From NCBI GenBank assembly GCA_036001465.1, contig DASYUH010000096.1, positions 1 to 64,000 of the forward strand: 64,000 nt of DNA. Direction: 5' to 3'. Below, one piece after another: positions 40,633-51,477 of the stretch (positions are counted from its first letter, which is position 1; the number at the start of each line of letters is the position of its first letter). The translations under genes and the position numbers were made by a program. The DNA comes from Candidatus Polarisedimenticolia bacterium. Its GTDB lineage: Bacteria > Acidobacteriota > Polarisedimenticolia > Gp22-AA2. The notes below the pieces were generated by a model. That model saw only the letters and a program-made list of their open reading frames with translations. It was not told where the DNA came from and did not search any database.

Positions 40633-42780
40633 ATGCTTCCCAGGCCGAGTATCGATGCATCCACGAATCGCCATCCGTTCGAGCCTGGCGGCGCAACGTC
40701 GCGGAGCTCCTCCCCGGGGGGCGCCCCTCTTCCGAGTCTCGAGTCGCCGGCACGACTGCGTCCGCTCGCCGCTCGACTGTTGGTACGGCAGCTGGTCCGG
40801 CTCGTCAAGGCCACGGCGGCTATCGATCGCCGGCTGGGGCGGGGGCTGGACCTCCTGCACACCGGTCAGCTCTACCGGCAGCTCGGCTACGTCCGGGCGG
40901 CGGACTACGTGACCGAGCGGCTCGGGATGAGCCTCAGGCGCTGTCAGTCTCTCCTCAGGATGGAGCGGGCGCTTCGCGATCTGCCGTCGGTCGCAGCCGC
41001 GTTCGACTCGGGCTCGCTCGGCGTCTCCAGGGCGAGGGTCATCGCCGACGTCGCGACACCCGATACGCAGGAGCTCTGGCTGGCGCGTGCCGGGAAGCTG
41101 ACCGTGCGCCAGCTTGAAGAGCAAGCCCGCGCCGACCGTGCCGCCACGGCCGCCGCGCAGGGGCCGGCGAGCGCGGTGGAATCGCTCGATGAGGCGTTCG
41201 TCCCGGTTTCGTTCGCCGCGCCCGGCCAGGCGGTCGCCAAGTGGCACTGGGTCCTCGACCTGGTCAGGCGCGTCGCGGGCCTCCAGGAGCCGGCCTGGCG
41301 GTGCGCGGAGTTTCTCGCGGCCGAGTATCTTTCCGGCGTCCCCAGCGTCCCCTCGCCGCCGTCGCGTTCGGAGTCCACTTCGGAGCCGGCCGGCGGCGCG
41401 TCCGTGGCTGCGAGCGACCGACCGTCCGGGAACTCAGAAGGAGTCGTGAGCCGTCATGCCGATGGCCCTCCGGATTCCGATGCCCGGCGGGGAGCCGTCA
41501 ACCTCTCCGGCATGGAGGCCTGGACCGCTGCGACCCAGGCCGTCCGTGAAGCCCTCTGCCCTCTCGGCACCGCCGCGGACCCCGACGTCATCCTCTCGGG
41601 GCGCTTGCCGGAGCTCGCCGACAGGTCCGGGAGTGGCTTCCCCAGCGAGGGGTCCCCCGGACCTCCCGCCGAGCGGGTCGATCCGTGGGAGATGGACACG
41701 TACCTGCGCGTCCTCGTCCGGCTGCGGCAATCGCTTGTCTGGCGCCAGGGGCGGCTGCTGCGGACACTCGCGGCCTTCGCTCTCCACAGGGAACTGGGGT
41801 TCAGATCGCTGGGGGAATTTTCGACCGAGGTGCTCGGCGCATCGCCGCGGCGAACCCGGTACCTGGTCTCGCTCGACCGGCGCCTCGATACGCTACCGCA
41901 AGTGCGCGATGCCTACCGGCGCGGGCTCGTCACCTGGTGCCAGGCGCGATTGCTGATTCGCGTCGTTCGCCCAGGCACCGAGAGCCGTTGGATTCGCTAT
42001 GCTCGCAAGGTGACGGTGCGCCGCCTGGAAGAAGTCGTCACGTCGTGCGAAATCCAGACGGCGCTTGCGAACCCGACGGCGGAAGGCAGCGGGGGCGGAA
42101 ACGATTCCGATCGCCGGGACCGTACGGGATTCGGACCCCTCCCTCCCGTCGAGCCGGAGCCCGGGGGCCCGGTGTGGCACACGTCGGCGCCCCGATCGGT
42201 CGATCCGCCCCTTCCTCTCACGTTCGGCACCGGCTCCCAGCCCCTTCGACGGCCGGACCTCCCCCCGGATCCTGGCCGCGCACGGCACCGCATCACCTTC
42301 TACGCTCCGGCCGATGTCGCCCGACTGTGGCAGTCGGCGATCGCCGCCTGCCGCGCGTCCGCCGGCACACATCTGCGCGAGTGGGAGTGCCTGCTTGTCT
42401 TCGTCGACGCGATGCGGGAAACCTGGGAAGACCCCGGCGATCCCGAGTGGCGGCGACGGTATCGCATCCTCGAACGCGACGGCTGGCGCTGCAAGGTGCC
42501 GGGCTGCACGTCCCGCGGCCACCTGAATGCCCACCACATCATCTTCCGCTCCCACCAAGGGGACAACGACGAGGGGAACCTGGTGACGCTGTGCGTCGGG
42601 CACCACCAGGCGGGATTGCACCAGAGGCGAATCAGCTGCTCGGGTCGCGCGCCGGACGCCCTGTGGTGGGAGCTGGGCCGGCGGCAGGGTGCCCCGCCGC
42701 TGGCGCGCTATTTCGGAGACCGGATCGCCGGCGCCGGAGCGCGGCCTGCAGGGCAGAGCGGGGCGCCGGCCGACCTCTGA
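40633..42780 (+). CDS. HNH endonuclease-like protein with duplicated helical domain
   Basis: A 715-residue protein with a C-terminal HNH nuclease domain (about 610-665): RDGWRCKVPGC, HLNAHHIIFRSHQGDNDEGN and LCVGHH give the zinc Cys pair and the catalytic histidines. The N-terminal three quarters hold two related helical domains: about residues 70-165 (LYRQLGYVRAADYVTERLGM... RRCQSLLRM) and about 370-465 (ALHRELGFRSLGEFSTEVLG ... RRTRYLVSL), an internal duplication. Linkers are Pro/Ser-rich and disordered. Similar proteins in Actinobacteria and other phyla combine DUF222/13E12-like domains with HNH, often in many copies. The target is unknown; mobile or defence roles are only suggested. AAAGGAGG precedes the ATG. 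No companion methylase or transposase is adjacent. Confidence 0.8.
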   Translation: MLPRPSIDASTNRHPFEPGGATSRSSSPGGAPLPSLESPARLRPLAARLLVRQLVRLVKATAAIDRRLGRGLDLLHTGQLYRQLGYVRAADYVTERLGMSLRRCQSLLRMERALRDLPSVAAAFDSGSLGVSRARVIADVATPDTQELWLARAGKLTVRQLEEQARADRAATAAAQGPASAVESLDEAFVPVSFAAPGQAVAKWHWVLDLVRRVAGLQEPAWRCAEFLAAEYLSGVPSVPSPPSRSESTSEPAGGASVAASDRPSGNSEGVVSRHADGPPDSDARRGAVNLSGMEAWTAATQAVREALCPLGTAADPDVILSGRLPELADRSGSGFPSEGSPGPPAERVDPWEMDTYLRVLVRLRQSLVWRQGRLLRTLAAFALHRELGFRSLGEFSTEVLGASPRRTRYLVSLDRRLDTLPQVRDAYRRGLVTWCQARLLIRVVRPGTESRWIRYARKVTVRRLEEVVTSCEIQTALANPTAEGSGGGNDSDRRDRTGFGPLPPVEPEPGGPVWHTSAPRSVDPPLPLTFGTGSQPLRRPDLPPDPGRARHRITFYAPADVARLWQSAIAACRASAGTHLREWECLLVFVDAMRETWEDPGDPEWRRRYRILERDGWRCKVPGCTSRGHLNAHHIIFRSHQGDNDEGNLVTLCVGHHQAGLHQRRISCSGRAPDALWWELGRRQGAPPLARYFGDRIAGAGARPAGQSGAPADL

Positions 42781-42981
42781 ACGTCCTGAACCATGAAGCT
42801 GTCGTGTGGCTCTGGAAGCCGTCGGCTCCGCGCGGCCTTCCGGACAACGATGCCGCCTCGAGAGCCACGGGGTCTTTGACAATCGATTGTTCCCGGGGGC
42901 GCCCGTCGCAGAGTGCCGATCCGCCGTCCCCCGGAGCCCGCCTGTCCCCGGCCCGGCCGCCGTGCCCCCGTTCCTCCCGGC

Positions 42982-43431
42982 TCAGCGCTTGGGGCAGTCC
43001 AGGATGTCGACCTCGACGAGGCGCACGGGGGTCGATCCGATGTTCACGATGGAGTGTTTCTCGGGCGGCCGCCAGACGACGTCGCCGTTTCTCAGCGACA
43101 GGGTGGACACTTTTCCGTTCGCGTCACGGATTTCGATCGTCCCCCCTTCGACGACCACGACTGCCCGTGGCGAGGTGTGCTCGTGCTCGGCGACGGCGGC
43201 CCCGGCCGGGTAGTAGTTCGACTCCGCGCGGATCCGGTCGTTCTGCAGCACCAGTTTCTTCGTCGCCTCCCCTTCTCCCGCGGAAGCCGTGGAAGGCTGC
43301 GCCAGGACCGCCACGGCGACGACCGTCAAGACGATCGCCAGGGCTGCAAGAGGGGCCATCCGCCCTGAGCCTGTCGCGCCGGTGTCCGCTCCGGGGGGTT
43401 GGGGATGGGGCAGGTTGCTGGATGAGGGCAT
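42982..43431 (-). CDS. Membrane-anchored cupin-domain protein
   Basis: A 149-residue protein with an N-terminal membrane segment (LAALAIVLTVVAVAVLAQ, about residues 26-46) and one small cupin domain. The cupin core has the metal-binding histidines of motif 1 (AAVAEHEHTSPRAVVVVEGG) and motif 2 (GDVVWRPPEKHSIVNIG). Substrate or function is not evident; exported cupins may bind small molecules or metals. AAGAAGGAGA is close to the ATG at 43431. A longer in-frame start is rejected because it is arginine- and proline-rich. It lies 109 bases downstream of ftsX on the same strand. Confidence 0.75.
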   Translation of the reverse strand: MPSSSNLPHPQPPGADTGATGSGRMAPLAALAIVLTVVAVAVLAQPSTASAGEGEATKKLVLQNDRIRAESNYYPAGAAVAEHEHTSPRAVVVVEGGTIEIRDANGKVSTLSLRNGDVVWRPPEKHSIVNIGSTPVRLVEVDILDCPKR

Positions 43432-43540
43432 CAGCGTCTCCTTCTTGAAGGGGAATCCGTGGTATCCGGGGCGCCAGCCCGGTCGGCCTGCATGTTCGTA
43501 TCGTCGGCTGGTTCGGGCTGACGTCGCCTCCGCACGTTTC

Positions 43541-44446
43541 TCAAAAAGTCCCCGCGCGGCGGAGCGACAGGATGGCAGCCAGGACCCCGAGCACGGCGCC
43601 GCCGGCGGCCAGCGCGGTCGCCGCCTCGGCCGGCAGGAACCGGCCGGCCACGAGGGACATGAACGGGTTCGTGCGGAAGACCTCCGACCGCTCGACGAGG
43701 CGGTGCGTCGCGAGGAGACCGGCCACGGCAATCCCCCCTCCGACGAGTCCCTGCACGGCGGCGGCGAGCAGGAACGGACCGCGGATGAACGCGGCGGTGG
43801 CCCCGACGAGCTTCATGATCTCGATCTCCTCGCGGCGCGCCAGGACGGTCAGCTGGACCACGGCGCCGACGGTGACCAGCGCGGCAAGCGCCAGCAGGAT
43901 GCCGATGCCGTACCCTCCCCTCTGGACCAGCGCGACGATGCCGACCAGACGCTCGGTCCAGCCGCGGTCGTAGCGCACCTCTTCGACCCCGGGGGCCTTC
44001 TCGTACGATTTGGCGATGCGGTCCAGCGAGGCGGGGTCGCGGTAGGCGTCCCTGATCTCCAGCTCGAAGGAGGCCGGAAACGGGTTCGACCCGACGCGCT
44101 CCGGCAGGTCGCCCAGCGACGGGAAATCGCGCTGGAACCTCTGGCGGGCGGCTTCCTTCGACACGAAGCCCACGGCGGCGATGGCCGGGTCGGTCGCGAA
44201 CTCGGCGCGCAGGTCGCTGAGATTGTCCCGGGTGGCCTTTTCGAGCAGGTACACCTGCACCTGGGTCTCGCGGCCGAGGGCCTCGACGAAGCGGTTCAGG
44301 TTGAACGCCAGGAGCAGGAAGAGCCCGAGCACATAGAGCGAGATGCCGATCGAGGCGGCGGAAAGGAGGCTGAGGGCCGGGTTGCGCCACAGACCCTCCG
44401 ATGCTTCCCGGATGGAATGGCGGATCGCGAGCAGCGGGCGTGCCAT
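43541..44446 (-). CDS. ftsX: Cell-division ABC transporter permease FtsX
   Basis: A 301-residue membrane protein of the FtsX family: N-terminal helix (about residues 25-50), a periplasmic loop of about 120 residues, and three C-terminal helices (including GIGILLALAALVTVGAVVQL). The cytoplasmic segment ARREEIEIMKLVGATAAFIRGPFL before helix 3 is highly characteristic. FtsX with FtsE controls peptidoglycan hydrolases during division rather than transporting a solute. The start follows the ftsE stop by 68 bases on the same strand, and the gene order ftsE-ftsX is standard. Confidence 0.93.
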   Translation of the reverse strand: MARPLLAIRHSIREASEGLWRNPALSLLSAASIGISLYVLGLFLLLAFNLNRFVEALGRETQVQVYLLEKATRDNLSDLRAEFATDPAIAAVGFVSKEAARQRFQRDFPSLGDLPERVGSNPFPASFELEIRDAYRDPASLDRIAKSYEKAPGVEEVRYDRGWTERLVGIVALVQRGGYGIGILLALAALVTVGAVVQLTVLARREEIEIMKLVGATAAFIRGPFLLAAAVQGLVGGGIAVAGLLATHRLVERSEVFRTNPFMSLVAGRFLPAEAATALAAGGAVLGVLAAILSLRRAGTF

Positions 44447-44514
44447 CGCTCAGGCGGCTCCCGGGCGGCGTCGCCCCGATCCGTTGCGGCGCGCGGCTCC
44501 CGGGCGGAGACGCA

Positions 44515-45180
44515 TCACGCCACGGCCGCCGCGACCAGGCGCCCGTGATCGAGCGCGACCAGGCGCCGGCCCATGCGGCGGATCATGTCGCGATCATGCG
44601 TCGCGACGATGACGGTGGTGCCGTGCGAGTTGATGTCCTTGAACAGGCCCATGATCTCCTTCGCCAGGTCGGGGTCGAGGTTGCCGGTCGGCTCGTCGGC
44701 CAGCAGGATGAGGGGTTTGTTCACCAGGGCGCGGGCGATGGCCATGCGCTGCTGCTCTCCGCCGGACACCTGCTCGGGATAATTGTGCAGCCGGTGGTTC
44801 AGTCCCAGCATCTCGAGCACATGGTAGGTGCGGCTGCGCTGTTCCTTCCGCGGCAGGCCGATCACCTGGGTCGCGAAGGCGACGTTCTCGAAAACGGTCT
44901 TGCGCGGCAGCAGCTTGAAGTCCTGGAACACGACGCCCACCTGGCGGCGCAGGTGCGGGATGCGCCGCGCCGGCATGGTGGCGACGTCCTCGTTGTTGAC
45001 GACGACCTGCCCCGAGGTCGGGACGTCTTCGCGGAAGATCATCTTCAGGAACGTCGTCTTGCCGGCGCCGCTGGGGCCGGTCAGGAAGACGAACTCCCCT
45101 TTCTCGATGTGCACGCTGACATCGTCGAGCGCCGGCGCCCCGTGCGAGAACTTTCGGGTGACGTGGAAGAACTGGATCAT
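44515..45180 (-). CDS. ftsE: Cell-division ATP-binding protein FtsE
   Basis: A 221-residue ABC ATPase of normal FtsE length. Walker A is GPSGAGKTT, the signature motif is VSGGEQQRMAIARAL, Walker B is LILLADEPTGNLD and the switch histidine is in VATHDRD. IQFFHVTRKFSHG at the start and VFQDFKLLPRKTVFENV are typical of FtsE. It powers FtsX conformational signalling at the septum. The start MIQFF at 45180 is preferred over the upstream in-frame start, although its Shine-Dalgarno is weak. It follows gatB by 43 bases on the same strand. Confidence 0.93.
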   Translation of the reverse strand: MIQFFHVTRKFSHGAPALDDVSVHIEKGEFVFLTGPSGAGKTTFLKMIFREDVPTSGQVVVNNEDVATMPARRIPHLRRQVGVVFQDFKLLPRKTVFENVAFATQVIGLPRKEQRSRTYHVLEMLGLNHRLHNYPEQVSGGEQQRMAIARALVNKPLILLADEPTGNLDPDLAKEIMGLFKDINSHGTTVIVATHDRDMIRRMGRRLVALDHGRLVAAAVA

Positions 45181-45223
45181 GCCGCGCGCCGGTGCGGCGG
45201 CGTGGCGCATCCGGGGACTGGTC

Positions 45224-46675
<1,452 letters not shown>

Positions 46676-46755
46676 TCCGCTCCTTCGAGTCGCGGCGCCC
46701 GTCACCGGACGTCGCGCCGTCACCCGCGGCGCGCCGCCACTCGCGGCGCGCGCGA

Positions 46756-46761
46756 ATTATA
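46756..46761 (-). promoter_or_regulatory. -10 box for gatB
   Basis: A perfect TATAAT on the minus strand in the divergent gatB/gpsA region; no good -35 box at 16-18 bp. Confidence 0.45.
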
Positions 46762-46856
46762 GCATCGCGCCTATGCTAGAGTACGCGCCGGCCGCGCCGA
46801 TCCGCGGCCGATCGAGGTGTCGCGATCCGACGAGCGCCACGGTTCGAGGTGACAGC

Positions 46857-47885
46857 GTGCCGGAGCTGAAGGTCGCGATTCTCGGCGCCGGCAATCTCGG
46901 GACAACACTCGCCATCGTCCTGGCGGGCGGCGCTCCGGGGATCCGCGCCGGCCGGAGCCGCAGGGTCGTTCTCTGGACGATCGAACCGGACGTGGCCCGG
47001 GAGATCCGCGAGCGGCGCCTGAACACGAAGTACCTTCCGGACGTCCCGCTCGCCCGATCGATCGGCATCACGATGGACCTGGCCGAGGCGCTCGCGGGGG
47101 CCTCGGTCGTCCTGGTCACCGTCCCCTCCAAGGTGGTGCGCGACGTGGCCCGCCAGCTGGCGACGGCGCTCGGCGCCGGCACGGCGGGCCCGGCCCTCCC
47201 CGCGATCGTCAGCGCCTCGAAAGGGCTGGAGGCCGGGACCTATCGCCGGATGACGGAGGTCCTCGCCTCCGAGCTGCCCGCCTCGTTCAGCGGGCGGGTG
47301 CTCGCGATGTCCGGGCCGTCGATTGCGCACGAGCTGAGCCGCGGCACCCCGACGGCGGTCATGCTCGCCTGCCGCGACACCGTCCTGGCGCGCGCTGTGC
47401 GCCGCGACATCCAGACCCCCATCCTGCGCCTCCAGATCAGCCGCGACGTGGCGGGCGTCGAGCTCGGGGGCGTCCTGAAGAACGCCTATGCCCTCGCCTT
47501 CGGCTTGAGCGACGGGCTCGGGCTCGGCCTCAACACCAAGGCGGCCCTCCTGGCGCGCGCCCTCCCGGAGCTGGCCCGCCTCGGGGTCGCGCTCGGCGGC
47601 AAGCGGGCGACGTTCTATGGCCTCGCAGGACTGGGCGATCTGGTCGGCACCGGCCTCAGCGAATTCAGCCGCAACCGGCGCATGGGCGCGGAGCTGGCGC
47701 GCCGCCAGGGCGCCGAGGAGGCGCTGGCGTCGATCCCGGGGGTCGTCGAGGGGATCGGCTCCGTCCGCCTAGCCCGCGATCTGGCCGCGCGGCACGACCT
47801 CCGCCTGCCGCTGCTCGAAGGGATCGCGGCCGCCGTCGACCAGGCCGGCGACCCCTTGAAGCTGATCACCCGCCTGATCGGGTGA
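46857..47885 (+). CDS. gpsA: Glycerol-3-phosphate dehydrogenase [NAD(P)+]
   Basis: A 342-residue GpsA. The N-terminal Rossmann fold opens with VAILGAGNLGTTLA; MSGPSIAHELSRGTPTAV, the catalytic lysine region ELGGVLKNAYALAFGLSDG and LAGLGDLVGTGLSEFSRNR are conserved. It reduces dihydroxyacetone phosphate to glycerol 3-phosphate for phospholipid synthesis. The GTG at 46857 is preceded by GAGGTGA; the ORF is open upstream but this runs into the gatB promoter region. Divergent from gatB. The stop codon lies inside a small hairpin. Confidence 0.94.
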   Translation: MPELKVAILGAGNLGTTLAIVLAGGAPGIRAGRSRRVVLWTIEPDVAREIRERRLNTKYLPDVPLARSIGITMDLAEALAGASVVLVTVPSKVVRDVARQLATALGAGTAGPALPAIVSASKGLEAGTYRRMTEVLASELPASFSGRVLAMSGPSIAHELSRGTPTAVMLACRDTVLARAVRRDIQTPILRLQISRDVAGVELGGVLKNAYALAFGLSDGLGLGLNTKAALLARALPELARLGVALGGKRATFYGLAGLGDLVGTGLSEFSRNRRMGAELARRQGAEEALASIPGVVEGIGSVRLARDLAARHDLRLPLLEGIAAAVDQAGDPLKLITRLIG

Positions 47886-47886
47886 T
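47865..47886 (+). terminator. Hairpin overlapping the gpsA stop
   Basis: ATCACCCG (47865-47872) and CGGGTGAT (47879-47886) with a 6-base loop. No T-run follows, so it is a weak terminator candidate. Confidence 0.3.
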
Positions 47887-47957
47887 AGAATGCCGGCCCA
47901 TCGGTAGTCTCTGATAGCACTTCCGCCCTCAGTGTTGCGGTCTGTGTGGAGGGACTC

Positions 47958-50522
47958 ATGTCGACTCCGGTCGCGTCTGCTGCCAGACCTCGCGTGTTCG
48001 TCCTGGTCCTTCTCGGCGCCCTGGCTCTCGGCGTGGTCACGCTGGTCGCGCCCGGCGCCTTCTCCCAGGGGGGATCGGCCACCCCGGCTCCCGCGGCGCC
48101 TCCAGTTCCCGCTCCACCCGCGGGGTCGGCCACCGCGTCGCCTGGAGGGGCGGCTCCCGCAGCGGCAGAAGGCTTCGACTTCGCCGCCAATCGCGAGGAG
48201 GTCTTCAAGGCCTTCTACCAGACCGGTCTCGACACCTCCAAGGCGTACGCCGTCACCAATCTCGCCATCAAGAAAGACAACATGACGCTGCTCCTGAAGC
48301 AGGGGACCGTCTTCCTGATGCAGCCGATCGGCGGTGAGATCACTGGGGCCGTGTTCATCGGAGATGGCGAGGCGTCGATGACGCCCCCGAACCGGACGCA
48401 GCGCTTCATGCTGAACAAGTATTACGGAGCCGAGACGCTGAAGGAGCCGTTCACCGAGGCGACGTTTCGCTTCAGCGACAAGACCGACCGGATGATGATC
48501 GGGGCTGGCAAGCCTGTCACGGCCGAGGCGGCAGCCTCTGCGAGAGCGAGCCAGAACTTTTCCGACCGCAATGGCTGGTTGAATGGGACACGCGGGCTTC
48601 ACCTGGAGATGCAGTACTTGGAGATCCGGATTTCGGGGCTTCGGGATCAGGACTTTTTCGTTGCGGATTTCCATTCGAGCAAGCACGACTGGCTCACCTA
48701 CACATACAACCCGCAGGAGATTCAGGAGAACGAACTGAGCGGCAGCGAGACGATGGGCGCGGCCAGCCGTCGTTACCAGGTGCAGTGGTGTCGGTGGCAC
48801 AAGATGGGCGACTACGCCGCTTCCGGACATTACGTGATGCTGCCCGAGCGCGACGGGCCGCGAGTGTTCAGGGTCCAGCATACGGATCTCGTGGTCGACC
48901 TCCCGTCGACGGCGGAGGTCAAGTGGGAGGCCCGCCTGAAGGTCTTGCCGCTCATGGACAATCTCCGCGCATTTCGATTCGACCTGGCAAGCAATGCCGA
49001 TTTCGCCAGCCGGTGGTACGAGGACTTCAGACCGGTGCGCGTCCTGAGCGTCATCGACGAGTCGGGCCAGGCGCTGGAATTCACGCACAAGCGGGATCAA
49101 CTCCTCGTGACGATGCCCTCTCCGGTGCGGTCGGGAGCGCCGATCGTCATCGTGGCCAAGGGGAAGGCCCAGGTCGTGTATCAACTGACCGCCGAATCGT
49201 TCGGCCTCCTGCAGACCGCCTGGTATCCGCAGTACGGCTTCATCAACGGCCGCTCGACATTTCGCTGGACGGTCAAGGTCCCCAAGCCGTTCTTGATCTC
49301 CGGATCGGGCAAGCTGCAGAGGACTTTCGAAGACAAGGAGAACGGCCAGAACGGCATCGAAACGTACTGCGAATTTCCGACCCACCTGCCGTGGGTCATT
49401 TTCGGCCGGTTTCAGAAGACCGACAGCGTGTTCACGGGAGAGGAATCGAAGAAGAACATCCCCATGACGGTGCATTCCTTCCCGACCATGACCGTCACGA
49501 TCACGGACAAGGAGACCCTGGATTTCCTGGGGTCGAAGAATCCGATCACGTTCAACCTGGTCGCCCCGGCGAAGAAGATTCAGGGATTCGTCGATGAAGG
49601 GAAACAGATTCTGAAGCTCTACGAGAAGATTTACGGTCCTTACCCCTACGACGAGCTTCACATCGCCCAGATGGCCCCGCAGCTGAGTTTCGGACAGGCG
49701 CCCCAGGGATTCGTCCAATTGTGGGGGGTGGCGTTCATGTCGCAATCCGAGGTGGCCGCGAGCGAAATGACCGGGACCGGCCCGATCGACTTCGTGCATG
49801 GCTTCTTCGCCCACGAAATCGCGCACCAGTGGTGGGCGCACCAGATTGGCTGGGCTTCCGATGACGACGAGTGGTTGAGTGAATCGTTCGCGGAATACGC
49901 CTCCGGTATTTTCGTCAATGAATACCAGGGGCCGAAGCGGTTCCGGCAAGTGCTGGACGACTGGAAGAAGGAGACCCGTCTGGGCGACCAGGAGGCGCCA
50001 ATCGCCGCGGCCAACATGCTGGCGGGCCCGAACTCCGGTGATTATCGCAGGTACCTCCTCTACAACAAGGGCGCCTACGTCCTGCACATGCTGCGGGTGC
50101 AGCTCGATGACGAGATGTATTCCAAAGTCATGCGCGGCGTGCAGGAGACCTATCGCAACCAGAACATCTCGACCGAGATGCTGGTGCGCGAGGTCAACCG
50201 GATCACCGGCTCGGACTACACCTACTTCTTCGACCAGTGGTTCTGGGACGTCGGCATCCCCAAGTTCCGCTACTCCTGGCGCTCGGAGAAGCAGCCGGAC
50301 GGGAAATTCCTGATCACCGTGCACGTCGGTCAGGACGACAAGAACCACATCAAGCGCGTGCTGATGCCGATCCACATTCACTTCAAGGACAAGACGATTC
50401 CGCAGTACAAGCCCGTGACCCAGATGGATCAGGACATCAAGCTCCTGTCCCCGGCCGAGCCGAAGGACGTCACGCTCGACGACGACCATTCCCTGCTCGC
50501 CGACATCATCAAAGCGGGCTGA
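47958..50522 (+). CDS. Exported M1-family-like peptidase
   Basis: An 854-residue zinc peptidase-like protein with a signal segment (RPRVFVLVLLGALALGVVTL), a Pro/Ala-rich linker and an M1-type fold. HEIAHQWW (H619, E620, H623) is followed 18 residues later by E642 (WLSESFAEY), the complete zinc site. The GXMEN exopeptidase motif is not visible; the equivalent place reads FGQAPQGFVQL, so N-terminal peptide recognition may differ from that of classical aminopeptidases. The ATG at 47958 follows GGAGG. The sequence is less GC-rich in its third codon positions than its neighbours over parts of its length, which may hint at a different history. It precedes the alpha/beta hydrolase by six bases and is probably co-transcribed with it. 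Confidence 0.82.
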   Translation: MSTPVASAARPRVFVLVLLGALALGVVTLVAPGAFSQGGSATPAPAAPPVPAPPAGSATASPGGAAPAAAEGFDFAANREEVFKAFYQTGLDTSKAYAVTNLAIKKDNMTLLLKQGTVFLMQPIGGEITGAVFIGDGEASMTPPNRTQRFMLNKYYGAETLKEPFTEATFRFSDKTDRMMIGAGKPVTAEAAASARASQNFSDRNGWLNGTRGLHLEMQYLEIRISGLRDQDFFVADFHSSKHDWLTYTYNPQEIQENELSGSETMGAASRRYQVQWCRWHKMGDYAASGHYVMLPERDGPRVFRVQHTDLVVDLPSTAEVKWEARLKVLPLMDNLRAFRFDLASNADFASRWYEDFRPVRVLSVIDESGQALEFTHKRDQLLVTMPSPVRSGAPIVIVAKGKAQVVYQLTAESFGLLQTAWYPQYGFINGRSTFRWTVKVPKPFLISGSGKLQRTFEDKENGQNGIETYCEFPTHLPWVIFGRFQKTDSVFTGEESKKNIPMTVHSFPTMTVTITDKETLDFLGSKNPITFNLVAPAKKIQGFVDEGKQILKLYEKIYGPYPYDELHIAQMAPQLSFGQAPQGFVQLWGVAFMSQSEVAASEMTGTGPIDFVHGFFAHEIAHQWWAHQIGWASDDDEWLSESFAEYASGIFVNEYQGPKRFRQVLDDWKKETRLGDQEAPIAAANMLAGPNSGDYRRYLLYNKGAYVLHMLRVQLDDEMYSKVMRGVQETYRNQNISTEMLVREVNRITGSDYTYFFDQWFWDVGIPKFRYSWRSEKQPDGKFLITVHVGQDDKNHIKRVLMPIHIHFKDKTIPQYKPVTQMDQDIKLLSPAEPKDVTLDDDHSLLADIIKAG

Positions 50523-50528
50523 GACGCG

Positions 50529-51467
50529 GTGGCCTGGGGTGCTCTGGCCTCCTCGGTCGTCAGGACGGTGCTGGCGGCCGGCGGGGTCATCGTAGCCGTC
50601 GTCCTGGCCGTCAAGATCGCCGCTCTGGCCCTCGAGCCGCGCCTGACGTTCTATCCCGTGCGCGCCTACCCTGAGACGCCGGCCGCGGCGGGACTGCCGT
50701 TCGAGGACGTCGTCCTGCGCACCGGCGATGGGGTGAGCCTCCACGGCTGGTTCGTTCCGGCGGCGGATGCACCATCGGCTCGGGCGGGCCTGATCGCCTC
50801 ATCCCGATCGCGACGGCCGATCACGCTGCTGTTCTTCCACGGGAACGCCGAGAACATCGGAGGCTGTCTGGACCTGGCGGCGCGGGCACGGCAGGCCGGG
50901 CTCAACCTGCTTCTGATCGACTATCGCGGCTACGGCCAGAGCGACGGCCATCCCTCGGAGCGCGGAATCTACCAGGATGGCGAGGCGGCGCTGCTCCATC
51001 TGCTCTCGCGTCCGGACGGCGATCCCGCCCGGATCGTCGTGTGGGGGCGGTCGATCGGCGCGGCCGTGGCGGTCTACCTCGCGGCGGGAGGAGCGGAGGG
51101 GGCCGCCCCATCCCCTGATCGGAACGGCTCGCCCGCGGTGGCCGGCCTCATTCTCGAGTCACCGTTCACATCCGTGCCGGACCTTCTGCGCGAGGGCGGG
51201 CACTTCGCGCTTCTCGCCCTGTCACGGTTCGGGACCTACCGCTTCGACTCGGCGGCGCGGATCGGGCGGGTGGCCGCGCCGGTCCTGGTCGTGCACGGGA
51301 CGGACGACGAGATCGCGCCGTTCGATCTGGGCCGGCGGCTCTACAACCTGGCGCCGGGGAGAAAGGTACTGGCGGCGATCCGGGGGGGCGGGCACAACGA
51401 TCTCTGGGCCCTTCACGACGACGAAGTATGGGACGCGGTGCGGCGCTTCCTGGAATCGCTGGGGTAA
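50529..51467 (+). CDS. Alpha/beta-hydrolase, membrane-anchored esterase-like (BEM46 type)
   Basis: A 312-residue hydrolase with an N-terminal membrane anchor (about residues 10-35) and an alpha/beta-hydrolase fold similar to BEM46/DUF-type esterases. LLFFHGNAENIGG is the oxyanion-loop motif and VVWGRSIGAAVAVYLA holds the nucleophile Ser in GRSIGA; an aspartate in VHGTDDEIAP and a histidine in GGGHNDLW complete the triad. Substrate unknown. The GTG start lies six bases after the peptidase stop without a strong ribosome binding site. Anchoring and neighbours suggest work at the periplasmic face of the inner membrane. Confidence 0.85.
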   Translation: MAWGALASSVVRTVLAAGGVIVAVVLAVKIAALALEPRLTFYPVRAYPETPAAAGLPFEDVVLRTGDGVSLHGWFVPAADAPSARAGLIASSRSRRPITLLFFHGNAENIGGCLDLAARARQAGLNLLLIDYRGYGQSDGHPSERGIYQDGEAALLHLLSRPDGDPARIVVWGRSIGAAVAVYLAAGGAEGAAPSPDRNGSPAVAGLILESPFTSVPDLLREGGHFALLALSRFGTYRFDSAARIGRVAAPVLVVHGTDDEIAPFDLGRRLYNLAPGRKVLAAIRGGGHNDLWALHDDEVWDAVRRFLESLG

Positions 51468-51477
51468 AGAGCGCGGC

